Positions 7,587-15,719 of a DNA stretch of 22,026 bases are shown here, in pieces. The notes under the pieces are model-generated. The model saw only the letters and a program-made list of their open reading frames with translations. It did no database searches and was not told where the DNA came from. The stretch covers positions 525,040 to 547,065 of the forward strand of contig NW_005195301.1 of NCBI RefSeq assembly GCF_000372725.1. Direction: 5' to 3'. The position numbers and the translations under genes were made by a program. This DNA comes from Emiliania huxleyi CCMP1516. Its lineage: Eukaryota > Haptophyta > Isochrysidales > Noelaerhabdaceae. How positions within the stretch are numbered: the first letter of the stretch is position 1; each line of letters opens with the position of its first letter.

Positions 7587-9557
7587 TCACCCCTCGCCGC
7601 ACGACGAATCACGGCACCACGGCTCGAGCACGGCGGCGATGAGCAGCCACGTCTGATAGGCGACGGGAAGGAAGAGGTTGTCGATCTGGTCGGTGGCCGC
7701 CTCGAGCAGACAGGCGACCGCAGTGCCGCCGGCAAGGGCGGCCCACGTGCGTGCATCGGCCGGCGCGCCGTCCGGGCTGCTCACGTGCAGCAGCAGCAGC
7801 AGCGCCAGCAGGGTCGAGCCGGCCGCGGCCGCGGAGCCCTCGAGCGTCTTGCGGCTGCGCGGCCAGCGCGTGCGCCCGAAGCGCACGCCGACGAGGGAGG
7901 CCATCGCGTCGCCGACCCCGAGGACGAGCACGCCGGCGAGCGGCGCGCCGCGGACGGCGGCGGCGGCGAGGGGCGCGCGAGAGGCCGGCGGCGGGGGGGG
8001 CAGCGCGCTCTGCAGCCAGACCGGGAGGGCGCAGCCCGCGAGGAGGTAGATGTGGGTGAGTACGAGGGTGCCCGCGTCGCGGCTGTCGAGGAAGGCGGCG
8101 AGGAAGGCGGCGAGCGGGCGCGCGAGCGGCGGCAGCGCGCCGACGCGCACGAGCTCGAGGAGGGCAAAGGCGGGCACCACCGCGGCGAGAGCGAGCGCGA
8201 GGAGGCTCGGCGCGAGCACTATGGCGGGGCAAAACAGAGCCACCGCGAGCAGGTGGAAGATCTTGCGCGCCAGCAGCAGCCGCGCGCGCCGCGCCCGGCG
8301 GCGGCTCGCCTCGGGCCCAGGCGACGGCTCGGGCTCGAGCGGCTGCGGCGGCGGCGACGCCGCCGCCGACGCCGCCGACGCCGCCGACGCCGCCGACGCA
8401 GACGACGCAGACGACGCAGACGACGCCGCCGACGCAGACGACGCCGCCGACGCAGACGCAGACGCCGCCGCGAGCGTGCTCTCCGCCTCTGCGAGCGCCT
8501 CCGCCTCGGCCTCTGCGAGCGCCTCTGCCTCGGCGTCCCGCCTGGCATCCTCCGGCGAGAGCGGCGGTGGCGCGACGCACGCGGCGGCGACGCAGCCGAT
8601 CGGCGTGGCGGCGGCCCAGTAGGCGACGAGGGCCGGCCGGCCAGGCCCGGTGAGGGACGAGAGGAGCCACCGGAGCGGGGCGGCACCGACGAGCGCCTCG
8701 AGCCACGGCAGCAGCACGCCGCCTAGGGCGAGGGCGATGCCGCCGACAAGGAGCGCGGCGCGCGCGGAGGGCGAGGCGCGGCCACGCAGCGGTGCAAGGA
8801 CGGCGGCGGCCGCCGCCGTGAGCGCGAGGCCGCCCGCGAGGACGGCCTCGATACCCATTGCCTCTGGCTCGCGGGCAGTGCACAGGCGCCCCCAGTGCCC
8901 CCACGGCGTCGCCGCCGGCCCGCCGGCAGCGAGAGTGCAGCGCGTCATGAGGAGCGCGTCGGCGGAGAGTGCGGCGACGCCCTGCGCCAGCGCGGCCGCC
9001 TCGCCAAGCGTGAAGGACCGGCGCACCATCGCGGTCGACCAGGCGAGGGCGGCCACGTGAGTGAGGAGCGATACGAGCGTGATGCCGGGGTCGGCGCCCT
9101 CGGGGGCGGCCACGGCCAGCGTCAGCAGCGGCGGCAGCGCGGAGAGCAGCGGCGCGCTCCACCACGGGAGGGACGCCGCCAGCGGTTGCAGCAGCAGCAC
9201 GAGCGGCGGCTGGACTGCACAGCCGAGCAGCGCCCAGAGGTGCGCCCGGAGGAGCGGTGCCGCCGGCGTGGCCGCACGTACGTTTGCGAGCGCCATCGCG
9301 CACAGCAGCAGCGACGGGGAGCAGCAGCCCAGCGCCAGGCCCATCGAGGGTGCGCGCCGAAGCGAGCAGCATCCGAGGCGGCGCACGATGGCGGGTGCTG
9401 GGAGGTGGAGGCCGACGGCGGCCGCGCCCAGGCACACGAGCGGAAGCGCCGCCGCCTCGGCCGTCCAGCCAATGGCGTGCAGCGGGACGGCGAGCAGCAC
9501 CGACGCGAGGACGACCAGTGAGGCCTCCACCGCAGAGGCCACCAATCCCGTCGTCAT
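7587..9557 (-). CDS. Dolichol kinase
   Basis: The enzyme phosphorylates dolichol with CTP in the ER membrane, supplying dolichyl phosphate for N-glycosylation, GPI anchors and mannosylation. The first ATG at 9557 gives 656 aa; the frame extends upstream only with a non-ATG start. Residues 1-335 hold many hydrophobic segments. Residues ~336-420 are a low-complexity Ala/Glu then Ala/Ser linker, coded by GAC/GCC repeats on the plus strand. The C-terminal part carries the family signatures in order: RKIFHLLA (431-438), DSRDAGT (491-497) with THIYLL, GVGDAMASLVG (547-557, the CTP-binding region), RKTLEGS (569-575) and EAATDQIDNLFLP (619-631). All expected motifs are intact. The protein is somewhat longer than typical homologues because of the linker. 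TTTCAG just before the ATG could be a splice acceptor for an extra 5' exon. Long ORFs on the opposite strand are shadows. Confidence 0.92.
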   Translation of the reverse strand: MTTGLVASAVEASLVVLASVLLAVPLHAIGWTAEAAALPLVCLGAAAVGLHLPAPAIVRRLGCCSLRRAPSMGLALGCCSPSLLLCAMALANVRAATPAAPLLRAHLWALLGCAVQPPLVLLLQPLAASLPWWSAPLLSALPPLLTLAVAAPEGADPGITLVSLLTHVAALAWSTAMVRRSFTLGEAAALAQGVAALSADALLMTRCTLAAGGPAATPWGHWGRLCTAREPEAMGIEAVLAGGLALTAAAAAVLAPLRGRASPSARAALLVGGIALALGGVLLPWLEALVGAAPLRWLLSSLTGPGRPALVAYWAAATPIGCVAAACVAPPPLSPEDARRDAEAEALAEAEAEALAEAESTLAAASASASAASSASAASSASSASSASAASAASAASAAASPPPQPLEPEPSPGPEASRRRARRARLLLARKIFHLLAVALFCPAIVLAPSLLALALAAVVPAFALLELVRVGALPPLARPLAAFLAAFLDSRDAGTLVLTHIYLLAGCALPVWLQSALPPPPPASRAPLAAAAVRGAPLAGVLVLGVGDAMASLVGVRFGRTRWPRSRKTLEGSAAAAGSTLLALLLLLHVSSPDGAPADARTWAALAGGTAVACLLEAATDQIDNLFLPVAYQTWLLIAAVLEPWCRDSSCGEG

Positions 9558-10206
9558 GCCTGAAAGAGGACGTCCGCGTTGGGGGTTGGGGAGGGGGGAA
9601 GGGGTTGTGTGGGTCTGTAGATGCCTGGCTGGCCGCGGTGAGACGCATGAGGCTGTGAAAGGCGCCTGTGAGGCAGACCGCTGGAAATAGTCGGACAGCT
9701 GAGAGCAGGCCACAGTCTACTTTCCGCGAAATGGAAGGAAGGAGAGAGAGAGAGAGAGAGCTTTTAGAAAACCAACAAGAAATCACGACTCTCACAGTGA
9801 TTTGGGCTCGGCAGCTTGTCAGCCCGCAGCCGAAGCTGGGGCCGGTCCCGTAGCCGAGAGAGCCCGCGCCGATGAGTTCGACGCGGTCGGGGGGGCCTGC
9901 GGAGAGGCCAGCGAGATGGCCTCGAGCCGGGGTCGTCCTCCCGATGGGGGACTACGTAGCGCACTAGCCGTCTTCCACACGGACATGGTCCCTCGGGAGG
10001 GGTCCCTGGACCCTGCTGCTCCGAATCTCTTCGTACACATCCTCCTGCTGATCTCCGCAAAGTCCTGCTCCCTCCCTCGTCTCGCCCTGCGCGTCTGCTC
10101 TCCGCCTCCCCGTCGTCTGCTCTGCGTCGCCTGGCGACGGGTCCTCCATAGCGCTTAGCGGTTCTAACACAGGTACACAAAAAAGAAACTTGGTTTTTGT
10201 TGCGTT
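9558..10206. other. Gap with a GA microsatellite and possible minus-strand exons
   Basis: Contains a (GA)n tract at 9743-9760. On the minus strand, an ATG at ~10149 opens MEDPSPGDAEQTT..., and near 9890-9797 a second stretch reads RVELIGAGSLGYGTGPSFG and ends at a donor-like ACT followed by GTGAGA. A CCGCAG acceptor precedes the second stretch. These could be two exons of an unidentified gene, but the joining donor is weak and no family is recognised. Confidence 0.25.
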
Positions 10207-10728
10207 ATGGAAACAGGGCAGCAAGGAAAATCCACGCCGAGCGATTTCCGCGAAAATTGGTTTCCGCGGCCCGAGGGCGCAAGTCGTGCTTTTGAAAAAG
10301 GCGAAATAGCGATTGCGGTGAAGGACCGCAGGTTAGGGATCAACATCACGATCAGTAAGGTGGTGCAGACAGCGGATGGCCGAGCGTCCGGTAGGCCGAA
10401 CAACGCTCTGTCCTGCCTGGGGACCGCCGAGTTGCCGGCAATATCGCCCAGCCGGCGCGTGCGGCTGGAGTTGATCACCTTCGCCTCTTGCGACTGCCGC
10501 AGTGCCAGCTCTTTATGCGTTACTACACGCCGTTCGGCCGGAGCGTCCTGGGCGGGCAGACGCCCGCCCCCGCCCGGCGGCCGACTCTGGGATAGTAAGG
10601 TCGAGTCTTGGTGGCACGGAGACGGTCACGAGACGGGACGGACGGAACCTCCGGACTCCAGGACGACGCCACGGGACTCTAGGAGAGAGAGAGTGTGTGA
10701 AGGGAGTCTGGGCCAGTCGCAGCCGTGA
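10207..10728 (+). CDS. Unrecognised ORF
   Basis: Runs from an ATG at 10207 for 173 codons. The first ~65 residues (DFRENWFPRPEGASRAFEKG, then EIAIAVKDRRLGINITISKV) have balanced composition and could be coding. The second half is Arg/Ser/Pro-rich and probably not. In another frame, 10430-10590 reads LRLLRLPQCQLFMRYYTPFG, which looks equally coding-like, so a frameshift or intron is possible. No family recognised. Confidence 0.22.
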   Translation: METGQQGKSTPSDFRENWFPRPEGASRAFEKGEIAIAVKDRRLGINITISKVVQTADGRASGRPNNALSCLGTAELPAISPSRRVRLELITFASCDCRSASSLCVTTRRSAGASWAGRRPPPPGGRLWDSKVESWWHGDGHETGRTEPPDSRTTPRDSRRERVCEGSLGQSQP

Positions 10729-11002
10729 GGCATGCCATAGCAGCAGAGGCACCTCACGTACGGCTCGAGTCGAGTAACCGTAACTCGCTTTGTCAATCTT
10801 TTCGGACCTTTGATGTGAGTCAGGTCGGAGTCGTCGGCGGAGTCGTCGACATCGTGGTCGACGGGGTGTGCGAACCGATAGCGCAGTGGCGTGTGTCGGC
10901 GAGCGAGCCGAAGGCGCGCGAGAGAGAGAAATCCCTCGTCGGAATGGTCGACAGGCCAGTCGCAGCCGTGAGGCATGCCACAGCTGCAGCAGAGGCACCT
11001 CC
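10703..11002 (+). repeat. Direct duplication of a ~45 bp block
   Basis: GGCCAGTCGCAGCCGTGAGG, then CATGCCA, (GC/TGC)AGCAGAGGCACCTC occurs at ~10709-10753 and again at ~10955-11001. Each copy is preceded by a GAGAGAGA tract. In one minus-strand frame both copies read RCLCC-GMPHGCDWP; in another both read ASAA-ACLTAATG. Conservation is at the nucleotide level, so it does not prove that either frame is used. Confidence 0.75.
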
Positions 11003-11062
11003 CACCCATTGGGCGGGCACACAGAAGGCCAGGGCAGCACTGGCAAGTGCAACGCGCCTCAT
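10820..11062 (-). CDS. Possible signal-peptide ORF
   Basis: The ATG at 11062 starts MRRVALASAALAFCVPAQ followed by WVGGASAAA, which has a basic n-region, a hydrophobic core and an A-x-A-like cleavage site, so it resembles a secretory or plastid-targeting presequence. The remainder (80 aa in total) is Thr/Ser-rich and may run into an intron. The presumed cleavage region overlaps the duplicated 45 bp block. No family recognised. Confidence 0.28.
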   Translation of the reverse strand: MRRVALASAALAFCVPAQWVGGASAAAVACLTAATGLSTIPTRDFSLSRAFGSLADTRHCAIGSHTPSTTMSTTPPTTPT

Positions 11063-11189
11063 GTCGGAGAGCGACCGTGCCTCGCTCGCCGCTTATGATG
11101 TAGAGTTTGTTGTAGAGATTTCACGTTGTAGGGAGCGCCTCTACATCGGTCATCGCTCTACCAACGCAGGCAGTTCGTCATGCGGCGGA

Positions 11190-11275
11190 TGTAGAGCTCT
11201 ACAGCTCTACAGCGCTCCAGAGCGCTCTACAGCTCTACAGCTCTACAGCGCTCTACACTCTACATCCTCTACACC
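11190..11275. repeat. CTCTACAG short-unit array with palindromes
   Basis: About eight CTCTACAG or CTCTACA units, starting with the perfect 14 bp palindrome TGTAGAGCTCTACA (11190-11203) and including AGCGCTC-CAGAGCGCT. Scattered inverted GTAGAG copies occur upstream from 11100. The array can form several alternative hairpins. Confidence 0.85.
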
Positions 11276-11695
11276 CTCCCTCAGGGCGCCACCCTGCTGG
11301 GGCTACCCGTAAACTAACTGTAGTGAGCGTCGGGCTGGTGGTTCGACACCGAGATTAGTATTGTTGGCTCAGAGAGGGGGGAGAGGCACGGCCTGCGTAA
11401 AAAAGACACTTTTGTGTCGACGAGTATAACTCCTCGCCACTTGCTCCAATGATATCAAACCCTGTATGATTCTGAAAGGTCTCGATGAGAGCTTCACCCC
11501 GAGCATAGGTTTCATGGTAGTACGAGCACGCAGTCCCGAGATATGGCCTCGAACGCACAAAAAAGACGCAGACCGTAAAAAAGACACGACGTTCGTATAG
11601 GTCTCTAGAAGCTCGCACTTCTTTTCTTTTATCCACACCTGCAGGCGACCCTGCCGAACAGCAGCTGCTTTTTCGACCCTGGCCCTGAGGCGCCG
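11276..11695. other. No gene recognised
   Basis: The minus-strand frame continuing from the Kelch remnant is open to 11355 but loses all Kelch character. A GGTTCGACACC near 11339 resembles a pol III B box, but I found no matching A box or cloverleaf. Confidence 0.35.
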
Positions 11696-11882
11696 GACCC
11701 ATCGGCGCCAACGCTTCCCACGCATCCAACGCCGGGTCGTACCGCTCGACTGAGCTGAAGTAGTCACCGTTGTACCCGCCCACAGCATACAGGTTGCCGT
11801 CGAGCACCGCCACAGAGTGAGAGTCCCCCGCCTCCGCCATCGGCGCCACAGCCTCCCACGCCGTGCCTCTATCCTCATCCAC
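11696..11882 (-). pseudogene. Kelch-repeat remnant (about one blade)
   Basis: The frame opens at a non-ATG codon and reads WEAVAPMAEAGDSHSVAVLD, then GNLYAVGGYNGDYFSSVERY, then DPALDAWEALAPM. This is a textbook Kelch blade with the double Gly and the spaced Tyr and Trp. A functional propeller needs five to seven blades, and no other blade is visible on either side. It lies 71 bp from, and divergent to, the plus-strand hydrolase gene. A CAG-GTGTGG donor-like site near 11640 leaves a single-exon interpretation possible, but an isolated fragment is more likely. Confidence 0.7.
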
Positions 11883-11953
11883 CTATTCCGGACACAGGCC
11901 TCTCGCCGCCCTACAACCCAGGTTGCTTTGCCGCCGCCACTCCCTCGACGTTC

Positions 11954-12922
11954 ATGAACTCCTGCCTCGACGCCTCCGACGCTGCCACCGTCCGCTGCTG
12001 GGAGGCCTTTTTCGCGCCGCCCGCCGTCGATCCGAGCGGCGTGGATCTCGAGACTGGCGACCTGCTCCTCGCTGGCGCAAACCCGAGCGGCAGGACGCCG
12101 GTGCGCGCCACCCTGCCCGCGCACTCGTCACCACACCCAGCCTCACCGCCTCCACCTCCGCTGCCGTGTGTGTAGGGTCTCAACTCGATCGGGACCTGCC
12201 GCTGGGACCATGTGGGTGTGGTCGTGGTGCGGGAGGGTGTGCCGTACGTCGTCGACAGCGGGTCCACACGCTACTACCCCTTCTGCACGCGCCCGCTCCA
12301 CTTCTCCGCCGCCAGGCCGGCCGACGCGTGGGCCTCACAGCAGTCTGGCCCTCAGATGTACCGGCTCAGCCAGTTTGTCGCGGCGCTGGCCGAGGGCCCG
12401 CTGCAGCACAGCTCGCCGCCCTGGACCTACGAGCGACTGGCCGTCCGCAGGCTGCGCGAGCCGCTCACGAGTGAGCAGCGAGGCTCGCTCCTCGCGGCGC
12501 TCGAGGCGCTCGCGGACGTGCCGTACGAGCGACGCTCTGGGGAGATGACTGCCGGCGCCGTCGACGCGCTCGATTGCTGCGGCGTGCTGCGCAACCGAGA
12601 AGAGCTGCGGCACTCGCTGTTTTGCTCGGAGCTGGTTGCGGCGGCGTTCATGGAGGCGAAGCTGCTGCCCCCCTCGTCCGTCCGGCCCGCCAACGAGTAC
12701 GTGCCGTCCGACTTTGCGCGCGACCGTGGCGGGAACCTGAGCTCCCTCTGCGGCTGCTGCTGCGCCTCCTGGTTGCTCGGCCGCTGCCTCGCGGCACTCG
12801 GCTGCGGCGAGCTGCGCAGCCACGCAACAGGCGAGCCGCTCCTCGGGGCAGAGGTGCTTCTCCGCACACGCGGGCCGCCGGCCGCGACGATGGCGCGAGG
12901 ACCGGCACCGGCAGCGGCGTGA
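11954..12922 (+). CDS. Permuted papain-fold hydrolase, NlpC/P60 superfamily (YiiX-like), two exons
   Basis: Exon 1 is 11954-12100 and exon 2 is 12176-12922. They are separated by a 75 bp phase-0 intron that starts GTGCGC and ends TGTGTAG; the TAG just before exon 2 would be an in-frame stop if not spliced. The product is 297 aa. Exon 1 carries LETGDLLLAG (residues 32-41), the usual N-terminal strand of this family. Exon 2 begins GLNSIGTCRWDHVGVVVV, placing the presumed catalytic His at 61. The presumed nucleophile is Cys199 in LFCSELVAAAF. The C-terminal EYVPSDFA is also typical of the group. In this circularly permuted branch the His precedes the Cys. Members act as amidases or thioesterases; the substrate here is unknown. 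The last ~50 residues are Cys/Ala-rich (CGCCCASWLLGRCL) and may be acylated or membrane-associated. The frame is open upstream of the ATG, so an earlier start is possible. Confidence 0.75.
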
Positions 12923-13019
12923 TGCTGATGGCCCAGCCACCTCTCAAACGACAACCCGCCACTTGTTGTCTCTCCTCAGTCTCGTGTCTTTGTTTTGTCT
13001 TGCGGAATCGAAAACTGTA

Positions 13020-13349
13020 CTACGACTCTGGCGGCGGCGCAGGTGGTGCGGGTCGTGGCGCCGCCGCGTCGGCTCGTGCCTTGCACTGACGGCAGGACGC
13101 GTCATCGTAGTAGCGCCAGTTGAACTTTCCTCGCAAGCAGTTGCAGCACCACCTAGAAGGGGCGCTGATGGGTGTTAGTTCGATCGGAGGAATCGCTCAG
13201 CGCTTTAGAGACCGGAGGAGAGAAATGCAGGCGGACGCTCACTCCTCGTAGTGGTCAAACCCATCGCCACTGCAGTCGGCCTCCTTGGAGCTATGAGGAT
13301 CACGCTTGATTCGGCAGCCCGGGCAGTTGCCGTTGGCACAGCCGACCAT
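13020..13349 (-). CDS. Small cysteine-rich, probably zinc-binding protein, two exons
   Basis: Exon 1 runs 13349-13243 (ATG at 13349) and exon 2 runs 13152-13020 (stop TAG at 13022-13020). The 90 bp intron starts GTGAGC and ends CTTCTAG, and splits a Glu codon (GA then G). The 79-aa product has nine Cys: C4, C9, C12, C26, C38, C39, C41, C54 and C57. They are arranged C-x4-C-x2-C, then CC-x-C-x12-C-x2-C, followed by an Ala/Pro tail. Spaced CxxC pairs suggest one or two zinc sites. The join makes a smooth DHYEEWCCNCLRGKF from two separately coding-like stretches, which supports the intron. The ATG context is weak and the frame is open further upstream, so more 5' exons are possible. The gene is convergent with the hydrolase gene, with 97 bp between stops. 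Family not recognised. Confidence 0.55.
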
Positions 13350-13938
13350 CAATCGGAGCGGCTTTGTGGCTGGGCCTTGGGCGGCTGCCGTCGGCCGCCC
13401 AGCTCGTCTTGCAAAAGAATTCTACGAATACAAGCCCCTCTCACAGCAGACTGGCACGAACTAGCACCACAAAAGGCACAGCTTGCAAAAGAATTTTGAG
13501 CGCGTCGTGTCCCGACAGGAGAGCCTCGGGGAGGATGAGACGTTGTTCCCAGAGGGGGCGCCCCAGAGACACATAAACTGGCAGAAAGAAGACAGAAGAA
13601 GAACAGCGGCTACGGTTCCGACTCCGGCTCCGGCTGGTAGTCGACAAGCTGCCGAGCGCAAATCACTCTGTGTGACACATTTCTTGTTGGCTTCTAAAAA
13701 TCTCTCTGAAGAAGACTACGAGCTGTTTGTGGGGCACGGACACGGGGCGAGCGCGATCAGAGTATTTGCCCAGTGTGCCAAGTGCTCCGCTCCAAGTGCC
13801 CCAGTCATACCGATTCGCCTCGAAGGCGAATGGAATGGGACTGGGGGTGCAAATGCGAACCGAATGCGACGTTTTGACTAGGAAACGCGCACACCGACTG
13901 CAAACAAAGCCAAACATACAACACAGCCCGGCCGAGGA
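13350..13938. other. No firm gene; short repeats and a hairpin
   Basis: A 14-mer CTTGCAAAAGAATT is duplicated at 13408 and 13482. A perfect hairpin ATTCGCCTCGAAGGCGAAT lies at 13813-13831. A plus-strand frame at 13483-13881 (no ATG at its start) includes LSEEDYELFVGHGHG and VFAQCAKCSAPSAP; it has moderately coding-like composition but no recognised family. Confidence 0.35.
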
Positions 13939-13992
13939 TTAGGGTTAGGGTTAGGGTTAGGGTTAGGGTTAGGGTTAGGGTTAGGGTTAGGG
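13939..13992 (+). repeat. Interstitial telomeric repeat, nine perfect TTAGGG
   Basis: Nine uninterrupted TTAGGG units. The left flank is CAGCCCGGCCGAG. On the right a short degenerate stretch is followed by a 35 bp block (14008-14042, beginning GTTCAGGCCGTTG and ending AAGAACGGGCCG). The G-rich strand points into more than 8 kb of further sequence, so this is not a chromosome end. Confidence 0.95.
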
Positions 13993-14112
13993 TTCGTTAG
14001 GGTCAGAGTTCAGGCCGTTGTGCAGCTCCTAAGAACGGGCCGCACGGGAGTGACGCAAGGTAGCACAGCACCCAGCCTCGCGCGCCTTATACAGCACCAG
14101 CCCGGCCGAGGG

Positions 14113-14153
14113 TTAGGGTTAGGGTTAGTTAGGGTTAGGGGTAGGGTTAGGGG
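14113..14153 (+). repeat. Second telomeric-type block, degenerate TTAGGG
   Basis: Six to seven TTAGGG-like units with single-base slips (TTAG, GTAGGG). The left flank CAGCCCGGCCGAG matches that of the first block. The right flank (14158-14192) repeats the 35 bp block and continues TCGTCCGCGTCGCC as block three does. Confidence 0.9.
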
Positions 14154-14206
14154 CAAGGTTCAGGCCGTTGTGCAGCTCCTAAGAACGGGCCGTCGTCCGC
14201 GTCGCC

Positions 14207-14493
14207 AAAAAAACTGTTCAGTTTTCAAAGGCAAAAACGCCGGCGTACGCCCTCCCCTCACACTGACACTTCTCCCCTATTCCTAACTTTAGGTTGCGCA
14301 CGTCTCCCAGCGAGCTAGGATCTCCGCTTTTTCTCCCCTAGTCATCCGCCCGCGCCGCGCGCCTCTATGGGCGTCTAGTGCAGCCACTGACAGAACTGTT
14401 CCCGAGGAGTGGTCGACGTCTCGCCTGAAGTTGGGTGGGCTCGCGCACTGCTTAGCCCTAGGGGAGGGGTGTGTGTGAGGTGGTGGAATGGTA
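14207..14493. other. No gene recognised
   Basis: Sequence between the second telomeric block and the inverted-repeat element. Pyrimidine-rich TTCTCCCCTA motifs occur twice; no reading frame or RNA gene is supported. Confidence 0.4.
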
Positions 14494-14943
14494 CCGTCGG
14501 GTCTCTATTTTAAGAGCAGGTAAACAGCAATAGATCCGGCCCTCAAGCGGCCTAATCGATACCCGGCCCTCACGGAATCGGTCCCTCGTTGTACAGCAAT
14601 CGATCCTTCACACTGCCCGCGCTGCCAAACTTGCCGAGAATCGGTCCCCATGTTACCTGTGGCGCGAAGCTGATATGTCTCCCGCGCTCGGCAGACCACC
14701 CTCCGGTTCGAGGGGCGCCTGGGGCTGAGCGGGCTGCCTCCGCCAGAGTTTGGCTCGCCCACCGGCGGGCTGTCACCCTGCCACGGGTCGCAAGCCCTCT
14801 GCCGGCCGGAGCGCAGGCTGCGCAGGCTTCCAGCAATTGGTCCCTTGGCAAGCGCGAATCGGTCCCCCTGGCTCCAGGAACTGATCCGGCACTACACCCG
14901 GATCTATTGCTGTTTACCTGCTCTTAAAATAGAGACCCGACGG
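14494..14943. mobile_element. 450 bp non-autonomous DNA transposon with long perfect terminal inverted repeats
   Basis: The termini CCGTCGGGTCTCTATTTTAA... (from 14494) and its exact reverse complement (to 14943) match for 46 bp, up to GATCCGG, and both are flanked by TA. TA flanks fit a Tc1/mariner-type target duplication, although two bases can match by chance. The interior repeats (A)ATCGGTCCC three times on the plus strand (near 14577, 14640 and 14859), plus ATTGGTCCC, in a layout like subterminal transposase sites. There is no transposase ORF, so movement would need an enzyme in trans. Perfect arms imply recent insertion. Confidence 0.88.
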
Positions 14944-15280
14944 TAAGGTTTCAGGCCACAGGGGTGGGGGATTTGGGGGATGAGTCAGGAGCCAGCAGCC
15001 TTCCTACTGGACCTGAGTTCTCAGCTCTTCCGCCCGACGGGGTGGTCCCTTGGATTCGGGCCCCGCTCCCTTTTCCTGCGCCTGGTCTGTCCCTGTCATG
15101 AGTGTGTTGCGAGATGCAGAGCTGGTTAGGCTGGAGCGCGGGCGGTGCGGTGGCAGGCGAGGGCAGCGCGGTAGGCGAGAGGCGGCCGCGGGGCTTCGAG
15201 TGACGAGATTATTAGGTAGGTTTTAGGCAAATGAGTAGTGCTTTATGAGCGGCCAATTTCGTGCGTATTGCAAATCGAGC
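14944..15280. other. No gene recognised
   Basis: Unique-looking sequence between the transposon and the tRNA-like unit. No reading frame, repeat or RNA structure is supported. Confidence 0.4.
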
Positions 15281-15281
15281 C

Positions 15282-15350
15282 TGGGGCGTGGCCTAGTTGG
15301 TGCAGCGTTCGGGTCGGGGACGTTTTGGTCGTTGGTTCGAGCCCAGCTGG
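15282..15350 (+). repeat. tRNA-like sequence with pol III A and B boxes (SINE head or tRNA pseudogene)
   Basis: Box A TGGCCTAGTTGG is at 15289-15300 and box B GGTTCGAGCCC at 15334-15344. The T arm is complete (15331-15347: stem GTTGG, loop TTCGAGC, stem CCAGC). An anticodon-like arm (15306-15322) has stem CGTTC/GGACG and a 7-base loop GGGTCGG, but the universal U33 is G. The acceptor stem does not pair and the D stem is imperfect. It is therefore not a working tRNA. A transcribed tRNA-derived SINE is the best reading; a tRNA pseudogene is the alternative. Confidence 0.6.
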
Positions 15351-15609
15351 TGCAGTTCGAAGAAGGGGGGAGGGAGGGGGTGCGCGGCAGCCTCGGCAAC
15401 CGAGGCGACAGTGGCGAGCAGTGGCAAGCAGGGGCGAGCAGGGGTCAGAGCAGTGCGGCGCGCCGGACTTTTTCGATGGGCTCGGTCAGTGGGCGTGTCA
15501 GGAGGCGGCCGGCCGGGAGAAACTCGGCAGTAAAACTCCCGCGCCGGCCCAGGAGGTGGGAGTGTCACGGAGGCGGCCATTGGCGCGCGCTCCTTGTCTA
15601 CGTGGGTCC

Positions 15610-15657
15610 GAGTTTTTCGTCCGCGGGAGTTTTGACGAGTTTTTCGTCCGCGGGAGT
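15610..15657 (+). repeat. Two tandem copies of a 21-mer
   Basis: GAGTTTTTCGTCCGCGGGAG plus T occurs at 15610-15630 and again at 15637-15657. The second copy runs almost directly into the third telomeric block. Confidence 0.9.
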
Positions 15658-15661
15658 CGGG

Positions 15662-15719
15662 TTAGGGTTAGGGTTAGGGTCAGAGTTCAGGCCGTTGTGC
15701 AGCTCCTAAGAACGGGCCG
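15662..15719 (+). repeat. Third telomeric-type block with shared 35 bp flank
   Basis: Three TTAGGG units (15662-15679), then TCAGA and the same 35 bp block (15685-15719) as at the other two sites, continuing TCGTCCGCGTCGCC. The left flank differs from that of blocks one and two, so homology runs from the telomeric repeat rightwards. Confidence 0.93.

Noticed and set aside
7609..9795. 728-codon minus-strand ORF and the 313-codon plus-strand ORF within it
   Set aside because: Arg/Ala/Pro-rich shadows of the dolichol kinase gene, which alone carries conserved motifs.
10207..10728. Retrotransposon or RNase H fragment
   Set aside because: I looked for polymerase, protease or RNase H motifs and saw none.
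11310..11365. Second tRNA-like gene near GGTTCGACACC
   Set aside because: A B-box match alone; no A box at the right distance and no cloverleaf pairing.
13939..13992. True telomere or contig end
   Set aside because: More than 8 kb of gene-bearing sequence follows in the direction the G-rich strand points.
15282..15350. Functional tRNA gene (anticodon GTC)
   Set aside because: No acceptor stem, imperfect D stem and G at position 33.
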